Positions 44,816-53,708 of a DNA stretch of 64,000 nucleotides are shown in pieces (position 1 is the stretch's first letter; each line of letters begins with the position of its first letter). The DNA comes from Bacteroidota bacterium (GTDB taxonomy: Bacteria > Bacteroidota > Bacteroidia > Bacteroidales > JAAUTT01). The position numbers and the translations under genes were made by a program. The stretch is from NCBI GenBank assembly GCA_030706405.1, contig JAUZOO010000002.1, forward strand, positions 1-64,000, given 5' to 3'. The notes under the pieces were generated by a model. It had not been told where the DNA came from and ran no database searches. It saw only the letters and a list, made by a program, of their open reading frames with translations.

Positions 44816-45553
44816 CTATTTAACGGGTTTTGGCGTTACTTCTATATTCTTTTGCTGAATAATATTGGTTGGTTTTTTCTTCTGATAAATAATGGTAGGT
44901 TGCTTATTTCCTCCCGAGCTTTTCTTAAACGTAATCATTTCACCGGTAATTTTGTTAAAAGTGAAATAGAGCAGTTCATTATACAGAATTCTGTCCTTGC
45001 CCAGAACCGGGCTTATGCCAACAAAATCAACAGTTTTGTCTTTTACTACAATATTTTTGAAGTGGTTGCATTTATACCGGTTGTACAGGTTGTCGTGCTT
45101 CCATACGATAGTTCCGTCGCGCAGGTCTATTTTAGCGGCAAGTCCGATAACTCCGGCGTACAGATAGTTATGTTCGGCCACTCCTTCAAACAGGTTGAAC
45201 CCGGGCAAATTGGTCGTCCAGATTACTTTTTTGGATTTTAAATCTACCTTTTCTACCGAGCTGTAACCTTCGTCGCTGTTGCTGAAATTGGCGAGAATAA
45301 TAAGGTCGTTGTTTTTAACGAGATAGAATAATTTTTCGATAAAGAATGACTCTTCAACTTCGAGTTTGGCAACTTTCCGTTTAAGTGAGTCGGTAATAGT
45401 TCCGTCGGAAAGCACTTTGAACTTTAATTCGGGTAGTTCGTATATGCCGTTTTCTTCGTCGTTGCTCAGGTTTTTTGCCATTTGGGTGGTTGTTACCTGT
45501 CCCTGCGCCGCACCGAAGATTAAGAAGCCAACTAAAAAAAGAAACGTTCTCAT
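44816..45553 (-). CDS. Secreted protein with PQQ-like repeats
   Basis: 245 aa. A signal peptide ends near AQGQV (residues 15-20). The middle shows two short blade-like repeats: VEKVDLKSKKVIWTTNLPGFNLF and AKIDLRDGTIVWKHDNLY, which resemble PQQ/quinoprotein propeller repeats but are too few for a whole propeller. A Lys/Pro/Gln-rich C-terminal tail follows. No enzyme motif. Role unknown, in the periplasm or at the cell surface. Confidence 0.6.
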   Translation of the reverse strand: MRTFLFLVGFLIFGAAQGQVTTTQMAKNLSNDEENGIYELPELKFKVLSDGTITDSLKRKVAKLEVEESFFIEKLFYLVKNNDLIILANFSNSDEGYSSVEKVDLKSKKVIWTTNLPGFNLFEGVAEHNYLYAGVIGLAAKIDLRDGTIVWKHDNLYNRYKCNHFKNIVVKDKTVDFVGISPVLGKDRILYNELLYFTFNKITGEMITFKKSSGGNKQPTIIYQKKKPTNIIQQKNIEVTPKPVK

Positions 45554-45571
45554 AATAACATAAAATTAAAT

Positions 45572-46033
45572 TTAAGCACCGGCTATCTGGTCATCTTTTG
45601 CAGTATGCCTTTCGCCAATTATCTTGAATATCATTGATACAAAGAATATGCCAACGGCTATAGCCCCCGCTATGCCTATGGTTTTAATACCACTCGAAAG
45701 AGCGTCGGTAATATTTCCGCGGATTACCTTCAGCACGGTGTAATACATACCGCCTCCCGGAACCAGTGGAATTATTGCACAAATAACAAAACTTGTTACC
45801 GGCGTTTTAAAAATTCTAGCCATAATTTCGGCATAAGAAGCCGCCAAAATGGTTGCCAGAAAGAAGGAAGTTATGTCAGAATGCGTCAATTTATAAAACA
45901 TAAGGTATGCAAACCATGCAATACCTCCGGCCAACGCACCTATAACCAACTTCTTACCGCGGATATTAAACAATACCCCGAATCCTAACGTGGCCATAAA
46001 GGTAAAAACAGTTTGGATAATCATGATCATCAA
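45572..46033 (-). CDS. Threonine/serine exporter, C-terminal-half subunit (ThrE_2)
   Basis: 153-aa inner membrane protein with four to five helices, equal to the C-terminal half of ThrE (DUF3815): FGVLFNIRGKKLVIGALAGGIAWF, EIMARIFKTPVTSF, then IIPLVPGGGMYYT with the conserved PGGG turn. It works with the N-terminal-half protein encoded 3 bases upstream; together they form one exporter of threonine and serine. Confidence 0.9.
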   Translation of the reverse strand: MMIMIIQTVFTFMATLGFGVLFNIRGKKLVIGALAGGIAWFAYLMFYKLTHSDITSFFLATILAASYAEIMARIFKTPVTSFVICAIIPLVPGGGMYYTVLKVIRGNITDALSSGIKTIGIAGAIAVGIFFVSMIFKIIGERHTAKDDQIAGA

Positions 46034-46036
46034 ACG

Positions 46037-46831
46037 TTAAAATAGATACCATAATTTTAAACCGATACCTGTACCAACTGCGATGGCTACGGCGATAATA
46101 AAGGCTTCCACGGCTCTGGCTGTACCTGAAACAATATCTCCCGCAATAGTGTCGAGGATGGCAGTGGTGATAGCCAACCCCGGAACGAGCAACATTACCG
46201 CGCCGATGATTATTTTATCAGTATGCACATGCAACCCTATATAATCTGAAAGTAATGCCAAACTGGCAGCAATGGCTCCACCAAGCACATTGTTGATAAA
46301 CCCGTTTACCTCAAACCGGGCAAGCCATATAAGAATAGCCTTAATGATACCTCCAATGACGAAAGCAACCGCAAAATCATATTGGTTGCCACCAAATACA
46401 ATGCTGAAGCAGCCGGCACAAAAACAGGCCGAAATGATATTGGTGAAGTTTTTGTAAATTGGAGAATGGTCTATCTCCCTTATTTGTTGTTCAAATAAAT
46501 CGGGCGACAGGCCTTGTGATTTTATATTTCGGGTGAGTTGATTGGCAAGGGCAATTTTTTCGAGATTGGTTGTACGTTTACGTATCCGTTTTATCAACGA
46601 TACGGTATGTCCGTTAGCCCCGGAAGCTGAAAGAAAAAAGCCGGTGGGGGTTACATAGCTGTCGGCATTGACAATGCCAAATGATTGACAAACCAAGTTA
46701 ATCGTTTCTTCAACCCGGTAGGTTTCGCCGCCGTTTTCCAGCACAATCCTTCCTGCTTCGGCGGCCAGTTTTATAATCTGGTCAACATCATAAACCGATT
46801 CTTGGTTCTGAGTCGTTTGGTTGTTCAACAT
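46037..46831 (-). CDS. Threonine/serine exporter, N-terminal-half subunit (ThrE)
   Basis: 264 aa. The soluble N-terminal part (residues 16-115, with ENGGETYRVEETI and ADSYVTPTGFFLS) is followed by four to five helices (GGIIKAILIWLARFEVNGFINNVLGGAIAASLALLSDYIGL, then IIGAVMLLVPGLAITTAILD). This is DUF1212, the N-terminal half of ThrE. In this phylum the exporter is commonly split into two genes, as here. Confidence 0.9.
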   Translation of the reverse strand: MLNNQTTQNQESVYDVDQIIKLAAEAGRIVLENGGETYRVEETINLVCQSFGIVNADSYVTPTGFFLSASGANGHTVSLIKRIRKRTTNLEKIALANQLTRNIKSQGLSPDLFEQQIREIDHSPIYKNFTNIISACFCAGCFSIVFGGNQYDFAVAFVIGGIIKAILIWLARFEVNGFINNVLGGAIAASLALLSDYIGLHVHTDKIIIGAVMLLVPGLAITTAILDTIAGDIVSGTARAVEAFIIAVAIAVGTGIGLKLWYLF

Positions 46832-46926
46832 CCGAAAAATATAGCTTTTGTTAAGGCACTTGTTTACTCAGTTAAAAATAATTCTTTTTCGGAAGAATTC
46901 AACAAAAATATCTCACGTAAAGCCCG

Positions 46927-47256
46927 TTATTCTTCATATACAAGAAAATCGTCTTTACCTTCAATTCGTTCAAGGTCGGTGCCTACCGGAAGTGGAAGGT
47001 AAGGAATGATAGCCGAGTCGGCCTCGGCAATGGTTTTAAGGGCGTATTTGCCGCTGTTCCGGGGATTATCGAGGTATTGCTGATTTTCGGTTCCTGAAAG
47101 GATACGCCAGCCGCTATCGCCCGGTTCGTCAGGAATTTCACGGTACATAAACCCAATTTTCTGTCCTTCGAGCATGATTTTATTCGAGACAACGCAGTAT
47201 TCCAGTTCTTGATATGCGGGTTCCTTTTCTTCGGAGTTGATATTTTTTTCGTTCAT
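46927..47256 (-). CDS. DUF2185 (Imm33-like) protein
   Basis: 109 aa, soluble. The core CVVSNKIMLEGQKIGFMYREIPDEPGDSGWRILSGTE (residues 22-58) is the DUF2185 signature, shared with immunity proteins of the Imm33 type. A LDNPRNSGKYALKTIAEAD segment follows. In many genomes these are housekeeping proteins of unknown role; no toxin gene is next to it. Function unknown. Confidence 0.82.
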   Translation of the reverse strand: MNEKNINSEEKEPAYQELEYCVVSNKIMLEGQKIGFMYREIPDEPGDSGWRILSGTENQQYLDNPRNSGKYALKTIAEADSAIIPYLPLPVGTDLERIEGKDDFLVYEE

Positions 47257-47276
47257 GGTATATTTTTAATGATGGG

Positions 47277-47474
47277 CTATTCTGGTAATATCTCTTTTAC
47301 ACGACCAACCTCACCACTTTGCAGTCGTACTTTAATGCCATGCGGATGGGACGGGGAATTGGTAAGAATATCTTTCACAATTCCTTCGGTGAATTTGCCG
47401 GTTGGCTGATCTTTTTTTAATACAATAAGTACCGGTGTTCCTGGTTTGATGTTTGCCCGGATAGTTCCGTTCAT
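47277..47474 (-). CDS. YwbE-family protein
   Basis: 65 aa from the ATG at 47474 (MNGTIRANIKPG); the reading frame runs further upstream but the family starts here. Contains GTPVLIVLKKDQPTGKFTEGIVKDILTNSPSHPHGIKVRLQSGEVGRVKEI, the full YwbE (DUF2196) pattern of a small beta-barrel protein. Function not established. It is downstream of no operon partner but lies 20 bases after the DUF2185 gene end on the same strand. Confidence 0.85.
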   Translation of the reverse strand: MNGTIRANIKPGTPVLIVLKKDQPTGKFTEGIVKDILTNSPSHPHGIKVRLQSGEVGRVKEILPE

Positions 47475-47659
47475 GTTTTTTTGAGTTGTTAAATTGGGAG
47501 CAAGGTACGAATTAATATACATCCTTTTGGTACCGGAGAAATGAAAACCTTGCAAGTTATGATTAACTAGTCGTTATCATTTGTTAAAATGTTGTAATTA
47601 TTTTTAACTTTATTGTTGTAAAACCAGACAAATCTATCTACACAATAAAAACTCACATT

Positions 47660-47962
47660 ATGGGACTTTTACATGATATTGGCACATTTTTTTGGCAGTG
47701 TTTTCAATACGATGTGCAGATATTTTCAAAGCCTTGGTTGTATTATACGATTTTGCCTGCAATTGGGTATTTGATATTTTTTCTGGTTAAATGGTGCGTC
47801 TTAACAACTCCCCTGTGGGTGCCTATAACAATTGTTCTTCGGGTACTAAACTGTCCTCCTCCCCAATGTCGTAATTGCTTACACAGCACGATTAAAGAAT
47901 TTGAACATATTGATAAGGAACAAGTTCCGGAAGAAAAAGCTAAACGACAAATGCAGAGATAA
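47660..47962 (+). CDS. Small unknown membrane protein
   Basis: 100 aa. One or two membrane helices (residues 26-60, LYYTILPAIGYLIFFLVKWC and PLWVPITIVLRVL) and a short polar C-terminus with CPPPQCRNC, a possible metal or disulfide cluster. Function unknown. A 295-base gap with an A/T-rich hairpin at 48039-48060 (TCTAAAC/GTTTAGA) follows. Confidence 0.55.
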   Translation: MGLLHDIGTFFWQCFQYDVQIFSKPWLYYTILPAIGYLIFFLVKWCVLTTPLWVPITIVLRVLNCPPPQCRNCLHSTIKEFEHIDKEQVPEEKAKRQMQR

Positions 47963-48200
47963 GATATAATGTGTTATTAGAAAGTCAAAGTATTATCAAG
48001 CAGGTATTAAATTTTGTTTGAGTTTTTATGGTTTTACCTCTAAACTTTTTTTGGTTTAGAAGTTGAAAAGGTGTAGTACCGATACTTGTTACTTTTTAGG
48101 TTGCTTATAATTAAGCTCCTTTCGGATTTTTTTATATTTCAACATCTATTTTCTTCGAGTATTTCTTGTTTAACACTTTTTAACATTAACTTTTTTCAAT

Positions 48201-48213
48201 AGGGTTAAACCCT
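48201..48213. promoter_or_regulatory. Palindrome upstream of the DUF6515 gene
   Basis: AGGGTTAAACCCT has perfect 6-base arms around one base, 45 bases before the ATG at 48258. It could be an operator; no regulator is adjacent. Confidence 0.25.
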
Positions 48214-48257
48214 TTCGTGTTACTGGTGTCAAAATAATAAAACAAGAAAGCAGGATT

Positions 48258-48848
48258 ATGAAACGTTTATTTATAGATTCATTGTCGAAAGCAGTAAAGA
48301 GAGGATTGTATCTTTTTGCTGCGATATGTGTCCTTGAAACTGGTGTAGCTTTGGATGCAAATGCTCAACGCGGGCATAGGAGTGGCGGAGTCAGGATTAC
48401 AGCAGACAGGTCGCAGCCTCACTGGCATTATTCCGCTTATCCTAAGCACGGAGCTGTAATTACGACTATTCCACGTGCTTCGGCAAGGATAACATATCGT
48501 GGAAACGATTTCTTTTTTCATCGGGGAGTTTATTATCATCGGATAAATGGACGTAATATTGTAGTTTGTCCGCCTATTGGGTTGAGGGTTAACGTATTAC
48601 CATGTGGTTTTTTAAGGTTCTGGGTTGGCCCAAATCCTTATTTTTATTATTTCGGAACATATTATGTTTATCGTGACTCGTATTACGAAGTTGTAAAACC
48701 GCCCCTCGGGGCTTTGGTCGAAAGTATTCCGGATGGCTATGAAAAACTCGAAATTGAAGGACAGACTTTTTACATTGTTGATGGGGTGCAATATAAACCG
48801 GTACTAAAAGACGGTGTAGTTTGGTATCAGGTTGTTAAAGTGAATTGA
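48258..48848 (+). CDS. DUF6515-like secreted protein
   Basis: 196 aa. A signal-like hydrophobic stretch (residues 16-35, ending NAQRG) is followed by a Tyr/Phe-rich beta region: PKHGAVITTIPRASARITYRGNDFFFHRGVYYHRING, then VGPNPYFYYFGTYYVYRDSYYEVVKPPLGALVESIPDGY. This repeated strand layout matches DUF6515. Secreted or cell-surface; function unknown. Confidence 0.8.
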   Translation: MKRLFIDSLSKAVKRGLYLFAAICVLETGVALDANAQRGHRSGGVRITADRSQPHWHYSAYPKHGAVITTIPRASARITYRGNDFFFHRGVYYHRINGRNIVVCPPIGLRVNVLPCGFLRFWVGPNPYFYYFGTYYVYRDSYYEVVKPPLGALVESIPDGYEKLEIEGQTFYIVDGVQYKPVLKDGVVWYQVVKVN

Positions 48849-48872
48849 GTTTTGGTTTATTTTTATGGTTTG

Positions 48873-48908
48873 GCGCAGGTCCCTGTTTTCAGGGCCTGCG
48901 CTTTTTTT
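48873..48908 (+). terminator. Terminator of the DUF6515 gene
   Basis: Hairpin GCGCAGG / CCTGCGC with extra inner pairs (CCCTG/CAGGG) followed by seven T. Confidence 0.9.
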
Positions 48909-48919
48909 AGGTTAAAGTC

Positions 48920-49204
48920 TTAGTCGCCACCCATGCTTATTGATATTTCCTGATGATGGGGTTCGGGTCGGGTAAAATACAGTTCTTCATTGATTAGCTC
49001 ATCTCCTGAAAAATTTTCTTCTTCTATTTCTATGGATTTTTCAACGACGAGGCGTTCAAGTATTATAAAAGGTTCGCTATAAATATTGTGAGGGTTATAG
49101 CCAATCACTCCTTTTATTTCCCAACCGTCGTTTACCATTTCCTGTAATTGAATTTTTAATGCCTGAGTGTCGGTTGCAGAGACAATTTCAATTTCTTTAG
49201 CCAT
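48920..49204 (-). CDS. DUF4177-like small protein
   Basis: 94 aa. The N-terminal EIEIVSATDTQALKIQLQEMVNDGWEIKGVIGYNP segment resembles DUF4177, small alpha/beta proteins of unknown role. The C-terminus is acidic (EIEEENFSGDELINEE). Convergent with the DUF6515 gene across a terminator. Confidence 0.6.
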   Translation of the reverse strand: MAKEIEIVSATDTQALKIQLQEMVNDGWEIKGVIGYNPHNIYSEPFIILERLVVEKSIEIEEENFSGDELINEELYFTRPEPHHQEISISMGGD

Positions 49205-49287
49205 AATCAGTTTAGTTTAAAGATTATCAAAAAACCGGATATATTCCCGCTTCAAGCCTTGTGGCTTGGGCGTTTTATGCAGAAGCC

Positions 49288-49313
49288 GAATACCTTCAGT
49301 TGAAAAGGTATTC
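49288..49313. repeat. Hairpin in the intergenic region before galM's terminator
   Basis: Perfect 9-base arms GAATACCTT / AAGGTATTC around eight bases. It has no adjacent T run, so a terminator role is doubtful. Confidence 0.3.
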
Positions 49314-49418
49314 GTGAAAAGAACGTAAATGCTTTTACTCTATAACAACCGAGAGTGCCGGATGTTTAACAATGTGATGATGACTGGTATTTTATAAAGC
49401 CGGAGAGATGTTAAAAAA

Positions 49419-49456
49419 AGAAGACCTGTCAGGCTTAAAAAAGTGACAGGTCTTCT
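49419..49456 (-). terminator. Terminator of the galK-galM operon
   Basis: Perfect 14-base arms AAGAAGACCTGTCA / TGACAGGTCTTCTT, 26 bases after the galM stop on the minus strand. Confidence 0.85.
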
Positions 49457-49481
49457 TAATATTATTAACCTTGTATAAAGG

Positions 49482-50534
49482 TTATTTGACTGAAAATTTA
49501 TGAATGCATGAATGCTGATAGGTTTCGCCAGGTTTTAGAATGGTTGAAGGGAAATGGGGTTTATTAATACCATCGGCGAAGTGTTGGGTTTCGAGGCAGA
49601 AAGCCCACCGCTTGTTGTATAATTTTCCGCCTTTTCCTTTTTCTCCGTCAACCCAGTTGGCTGTGTATAGCTGAACCCCGGGCTGAGTGGTAAAAACTTC
49701 CATTACCCTTCCGGATTGCGGGTCGTGAGCTACGGCTGCAAGTCCCAGTGTACCTGCGCGATGTTTTAATACCCAGTTGTGGTCGTAACCAACTCCGAAA
49801 CGAAGTTGCTCGTCGTCCTTGTCTATATTTTTACCAAAAGGTGTAGGTTTGGTAAAATCCATCGGAGTTCCTTTTACATTGCGGATTTCGCCGGTTGGCA
49901 GAGAGGTTTCGTCCACGGGGGTGAAAAAATCAGCATTGATCATCAATTCCTGATCGTAGACTTTTCCTGAGCCTTCTCCTGCCAGGTTGAAATACGAGTG
50001 ACTTGCCAGGTTGAATACCGTAGTTTTATCGGTTGTTGCATGATAATCGAGGCGAAATTCGTTGTCATCTGTCAACGTGTAAGTAACGGATACTTTAACG
50101 TTTCCGGGATAGCCTTCTTCACCATCTTTAGCAAAATAAATAAATTCAACTTTGGAATCCGAAGCTCCGGCCACATCCCACACTACTTTGCTAAAACCAA
50201 TAATACCACCATGCAGATGGTTAGGTCCATTGTTTACGGCCAAAGTATATTCCTTGCCTTCGAGCGTGAATTTGCCCTGACCAATACGGTTGGCACAACG
50301 TCCGCAAACGGCTCCCATGTAAGGACCGTTGCCATTGATGTATTCCCCGATGGTATCGTAGCCCTGAACCACATCGGCAAAGTTTTCGTTACGGTCTGGT
50401 ACGTTAATACTTACGATGATAGCTCCATAGTTGGTAACCTGAGCTACTACGCCGTTTTTGTTTTTTAAGGTATAGAGAGCAGTGGGTTTTCCGTTATGAA
50501 CCCCTTTAAATGCGTCTTCTTTAATTATGTTCAT
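49482..50534 (-). CDS. galM: Aldose 1-epimerase (galactose mutarotase)
   Basis: 350 aa. Interconverts alpha and beta anomers of galactose and glucose. Family marks are YGAIIVSINVPDR, the catalytic histidines in NGPNHLHGGIIGFSKVVW and NLASHSYFNLAG, and the catalytic Glu in AFCLETQHFADGINKPHFP. Cytosolic (no signal peptide). It lies downstream of galK with an 79-base gap, so the pair starts the Leloir pathway of galactose use; galT and galE are not in the window. Confidence 0.96.
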   Translation of the reverse strand: MNIIKEDAFKGVHNGKPTALYTLKNKNGVVAQVTNYGAIIVSINVPDRNENFADVVQGYDTIGEYINGNGPYMGAVCGRCANRIGQGKFTLEGKEYTLAVNNGPNHLHGGIIGFSKVVWDVAGASDSKVEFIYFAKDGEEGYPGNVKVSVTYTLTDDNEFRLDYHATTDKTTVFNLASHSYFNLAGEGSGKVYDQELMINADFFTPVDETSLPTGEIRNVKGTPMDFTKPTPFGKNIDKDDEQLRFGVGYDHNWVLKHRAGTLGLAAVAHDPQSGRVMEVFTTQPGVQLYTANWVDGEKGKGGKLYNKRWAFCLETQHFADGINKPHFPSTILKPGETYQHSCIHKFSVK

Positions 50535-50613
50535 ATCGTTTTTTATTAAAAAGAAAAACCCTTAACCGGATGCAGGTTTTGCGTCCTGTTAAAGGTTTCT
50601 CAGTTATAAGAAT

Positions 50614-51897
50614 TTATAAATCAATTTTTACTGAACCTTTCTGACGGATGAACAATTTGTGGCAAGAACCTTTGCCGAAAACATGTTCGAGGGTACTGAT
50701 GTACTTGTCGAGCAGGTTTTGTGGTACAAAAGCCTGAATTGTTCCGGCAAATCCTCCACCATGTACACGCCATGCACCTTGGCCTTTTAGTACAATGTCG
50801 CTCATTGCAAGTGCAAGCGAAATGCCTTGTTCGCGTACATTGTTTACAGGAAATATGTTTTGGTTATACATATATGAGCTGTAACCCGATTCTGTGACCA
50901 TCCCGAGGAATGATTTAAAATCGTTCTTTTCTAAAGCTTCAACCTGGTTAACAACCCGTTGATTGTCACCTTGGAAGTGGATGGCACGAAGAATGGCGCG
51001 GTCGCCAACTTTTTCGCGGATTTTAGGGGCAATGTCCAGAACCTGTTCGAGTGAAACTTCGCGGAGAACTTTTGCACCGAGTTCGGCAGCAACAGCTTTC
51101 ATATCTGTCGGTAACGAAGCATATTCGTCGTTTAGGTCGGCATGGTTTCCTCCGGTATCGGTAATTACCAATGCAAATCCGGTAGAAACGAAGTCGAAGT
51201 GAACTTTTTTCACGATGGGTTTCGAAGGATCTTCAAAATCAATGGTTACCAAACCTCCAACGGAGCAGGCAGTCTGATCCATCAAACCACAAGGTTTCCC
51301 AAAGAAATTATTTTCAGCATATTGGCCAATGATAGCATTCTGAACCGGATCGAGTTTCCCGTTATTAAAGAGTTCACTGATAATAGCTCCGATCAGTACT
51401 TCGAAAGAAGCAGATGAGCTTAATCCGGAACCTTTAGGTACACCACCGTCAATAACAGCGTCGAAACCACCAATGGTAAAGCCGAGTTCTTTTAAACGTG
51501 CGCTGATACCACGAACCAGTGAGCTTGAAGTATAGAATTCGTCGCTGCTTGCTGTCAGGTTAGAGAGGTCTACTTCGAATTTGGGATACCCAACGGATTC
51601 GATGCGTACGATGTTCGAATTGTTTTTAGCCGCAATAGCTACATTGTCGAGGTTTACAGCCCCTGCCAATACACGTCCGTAATTGTGGTCGGTATGGTTT
51701 CCTCCAATTTCGGTACGACCGGGAGAGCTGAACAGCTCAACATCGTCGGTTTTAAAGGTTTCCTGAAATTTTTTAATTAAATCGACATAACGTTTTGCCT
51801 GTTTTTGAAGAACTGCGGTATCGGTACCGTAAAGTTCTTTAAATGCTTCATTATTACCGTTGTTAATCTTGGTAATTAAGGTTTCAATTTTTCCCAT
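50614..51897 (-). CDS. galK: Galactokinase
   Basis: 427 aa, somewhat longer than E. coli GalK. GHMP-kinase fold: the galactokinase signature GRTEIGGNHTDHNYGRVLA (residues about 62-80), the ATP loop PKGSGLSSSASFEVL, the catalytic aspartate in CGLMDQTACSVGG and GAWRVHGGGFAGTIQAFV. Phosphorylates alpha-galactose to galactose 1-phosphate, fed by the mutarotase downstream. A 416-base gap upstream separates it from oadB. Confidence 0.96.
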   Translation of the reverse strand: MGKIETLITKINNGNNEAFKELYGTDTAVLQKQAKRYVDLIKKFQETFKTDDVELFSSPGRTEIGGNHTDHNYGRVLAGAVNLDNVAIAAKNNSNIVRIESVGYPKFEVDLSNLTASSDEFYTSSSLVRGISARLKELGFTIGGFDAVIDGGVPKGSGLSSSASFEVLIGAIISELFNNGKLDPVQNAIIGQYAENNFFGKPCGLMDQTACSVGGLVTIDFEDPSKPIVKKVHFDFVSTGFALVITDTGGNHADLNDEYASLPTDMKAVAAELGAKVLREVSLEQVLDIAPKIREKVGDRAILRAIHFQGDNQRVVNQVEALEKNDFKSFLGMVTESGYSSYMYNQNIFPVNNVREQGISLALAMSDIVLKGQGAWRVHGGGFAGTIQAFVPQNLLDKYISTLEHVFGKGSCHKLFIRQKGSVKIDL

Positions 51898-52313
51898 TTG
51901 TGTTATAAAATTAATGTTAAGGTTATAGAAGTATTTGGTTTGTGCTAAATATAGTTTATAAAATCCAACAAAAGTCGTGCCGTCCGGATGCTGTTTTCAG
52001 GTTTGTGGCAGATGTGAACTATTTCTAAGTATCGGAAGGAATGTCAGCTTTACCTGAAATTGTTTCGGTGCGGAAAAGTACTCCCCGACTTTGGGCTAGA
52101 TGTTTAAAGGCTTATTATACAAATAATTGAGTTAAACAGGTTCAAAGAACTTAACCGCAAAATGCTGATTTTTTTCAGTATTTAAAAACGAATGCGCAAT
52201 ATAGAAATTTTTCTTAGGATAAGAATTGGTTTTTTAAGATTAACAGAGTGAGTTTGTGTAAAAGTAAAAGGCCCCGTAGTTTCTACGAGGCCTTTATGAT
52301 GAATTGAAAAATG
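51898..52313. other. 416-base gap between galK and oadB
   Basis: No gene seen on either strand. It holds the oadB terminator at 52266-52296 and an A/T-rich stretch next to galK that should carry the galK promoter. A minus-strand TATATTTA near 51950 is a possible but poor -7 box. Confidence 0.6.
52266..52296 (-). terminator. Terminator of oadB
   Basis: Hairpin AAAGGCCCCGTAG / CTACGAGGCCTTT with one wobble, 18 bases after the oadB stop on the minus strand. Confidence 0.85.
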
Positions 52314-53537
52314 TTAAAATTTCATTAGCGGTATCAGTGAAATGTAGATACCTGTGATAATTGCTGTTGTGATTACTCCGCAAATATTGGCTCCAAGAGC
52401 TTCGGGAATAATAAACGAGTTGGGGTTTACCTTGCTTACTTCTTTTTGGGCAACCTTGGCTGTAGTTGGAACGCAGCTAACGCCAGCAATTCCAATGGTT
52501 GGGTTAAAGTTACCTTTTTTAATGAAGAACATCAGGTAGCCACCGATGATACCTCCGATACCCGAAATTAGAAGGGCAATAATACCTAATACTAACAAAA
52601 TTAGAATCTTGGGATTAAGTAAGAGGTGAGCTTCGCACAAAATTCCGAGCAACGAGCCTAGAAAGAATGTTGAGCCGTAGAGAAGTGGGCCTTCGATAAA
52701 TTCGCGTACATGGGTCAATCCAGATTCGCGTACTGCAATCCCTACAAACAACGAGAAAAACAACGGTGATGCAACTGGGAAAAGAAGGCAAAGGATTACA
52801 CAAAGAATTACAGAAAATCCAAGTTTCATGCCTGCCGAAATAGGCCTGTTTTCTTTTTCGCTGCGAACCATCTTAATGCTGCGATATTTGGCCGGAATTA
52901 ATAAACGGATAAGATACGGATACCCGCCGTAAGTCAGTCCCAGGTACAAATATGCCACCACAGTGATTGGTACAAAAAGGGTTTTCGAGAGGCTCAATGA
53001 GGTAAAAAGTACCATTGGGCCGTCGGCGCCACCAACCATAGCTATAGACGCAGCATCGTTAAGATTTAGCCCCATAGCCATTGCAATAGGGATAGTCAGG
53101 AATGTTCCCAGTTCGGCAAACATAGCCAAAAACATGCTGCTGAAGGGACGTTGCAGGATATATCCGATGTCGAGCATTGCTCCGATACCCATAAAAATAA
53201 AACAGGCAATCAAACCGTTGCTAAACATAAAGGTATAAATGGGCTGCAGAAAATCTATCTGCAGAATATTGAGTAATTGGTTGATGTCTGTTACCAACGG
53301 GTCAACAAACAAGTTTCCCTGTGTGCCGTCCGGCATAAACATGATACTGGCATTAATGGTAGCCATACCAAGTCCCATAGGAATCATCAACAACGGTTCC
53401 AGCACTCCTTTTCTCCCCAAATAAACCAACAATATTCCAAGCGCTATCAGGCCAATACGTGCAAATGCGATGATTGGTTCAGATAATAAAAATGTAGATA
53501 TTCCCTGGAATAACTTTAAAAAAACATGTGTGTCCAT
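52314..53537 (-). CDS. oadB: Sodium-translocating decarboxylase, beta subunit (OadB type)
   Basis: 407-aa integral membrane protein with about ten helices that couples decarboxylation of a biotin-bound carboxyl group to sodium export (oxaloacetate, methylmalonyl-CoA or glutaconyl-CoA decarboxylases). Marks are the N-terminal LLIPMGLGMATINASIMFM, the ion-binding region MGIGAMLDIGYIL with the conserved aspartate, AASIAMVGGADGPMVLFTSL, and the C-terminal GIAGVSCVPTTAKVAQ and GANICGVITTAI. No alpha, biotin or classic gamma subunit gene is nearby, but a 45-aa membrane microprotein starts just upstream on the same strand. Confidence 0.94.
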   Translation of the reverse strand: MDTHVFLKLFQGISTFLLSEPIIAFARIGLIALGILLVYLGRKGVLEPLLMIPMGLGMATINASIMFMPDGTQGNLFVDPLVTDINQLLNILQIDFLQPIYTFMFSNGLIACFIFMGIGAMLDIGYILQRPFSSMFLAMFAELGTFLTIPIAMAMGLNLNDAASIAMVGGADGPMVLFTSLSLSKTLFVPITVVAYLYLGLTYGGYPYLIRLLIPAKYRSIKMVRSEKENRPISAGMKLGFSVILCVILCLLFPVASPLFFSLFVGIAVRESGLTHVREFIEGPLLYGSTFFLGSLLGILCEAHLLLNPKILILLVLGIIALLISGIGGIIGGYLMFFIKKGNFNPTIGIAGVSCVPTTAKVAQKEVSKVNPNSFIIPEALGANICGVITTAIITGIYISLIPLMKF

Positions 53538-53570
53538 AAATTACTCTTTTTGCAAGTTTCTATATATAAA

Positions 53571-53708
53571 TCAGGATTTTCGTTGAAATAGTTTGTGGAA
53601 AGCATGCGAGGACATTCCGTTATACAAAAGCCAGATTAAACCGGCCACAAACATCGAAATTGCAAATGCAAATACGAACAGTAAAACAATAAATAATGTA
53701 ATATTCAT
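53571..53708 (-). CDS. 45-aa single-pass membrane microprotein upstream of oadB
   Basis: A 45-codon frame from the ATG at 53708 to the TGA at 53571, below usual size cut-offs. Residues 4-29 form one strong membrane helix (LFIVLLFVFAFAISMFVAGL), followed by a short basic tail (HKLFQRKS). It is followed by oadB after 33 bases on the same strand, so the two are likely co-transcribed. The OadG gamma subunits of sodium pumps are also small single-helix proteins, but are about twice this length; equivalence is a guess. Confidence 0.6.
   Translation of the reverse strand: MNITLFIVLLFVFAFAISMFVAGLIWLLYNGMSSHAFHKLFQRKS

Noticed and set aside
46927-47256. Toxin-immunity locus based on the DUF2185/Imm33-like protein
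   Set aside because: No polymorphic toxin or secretion-linked gene is adjacent; isolated DUF2185 proteins are common.
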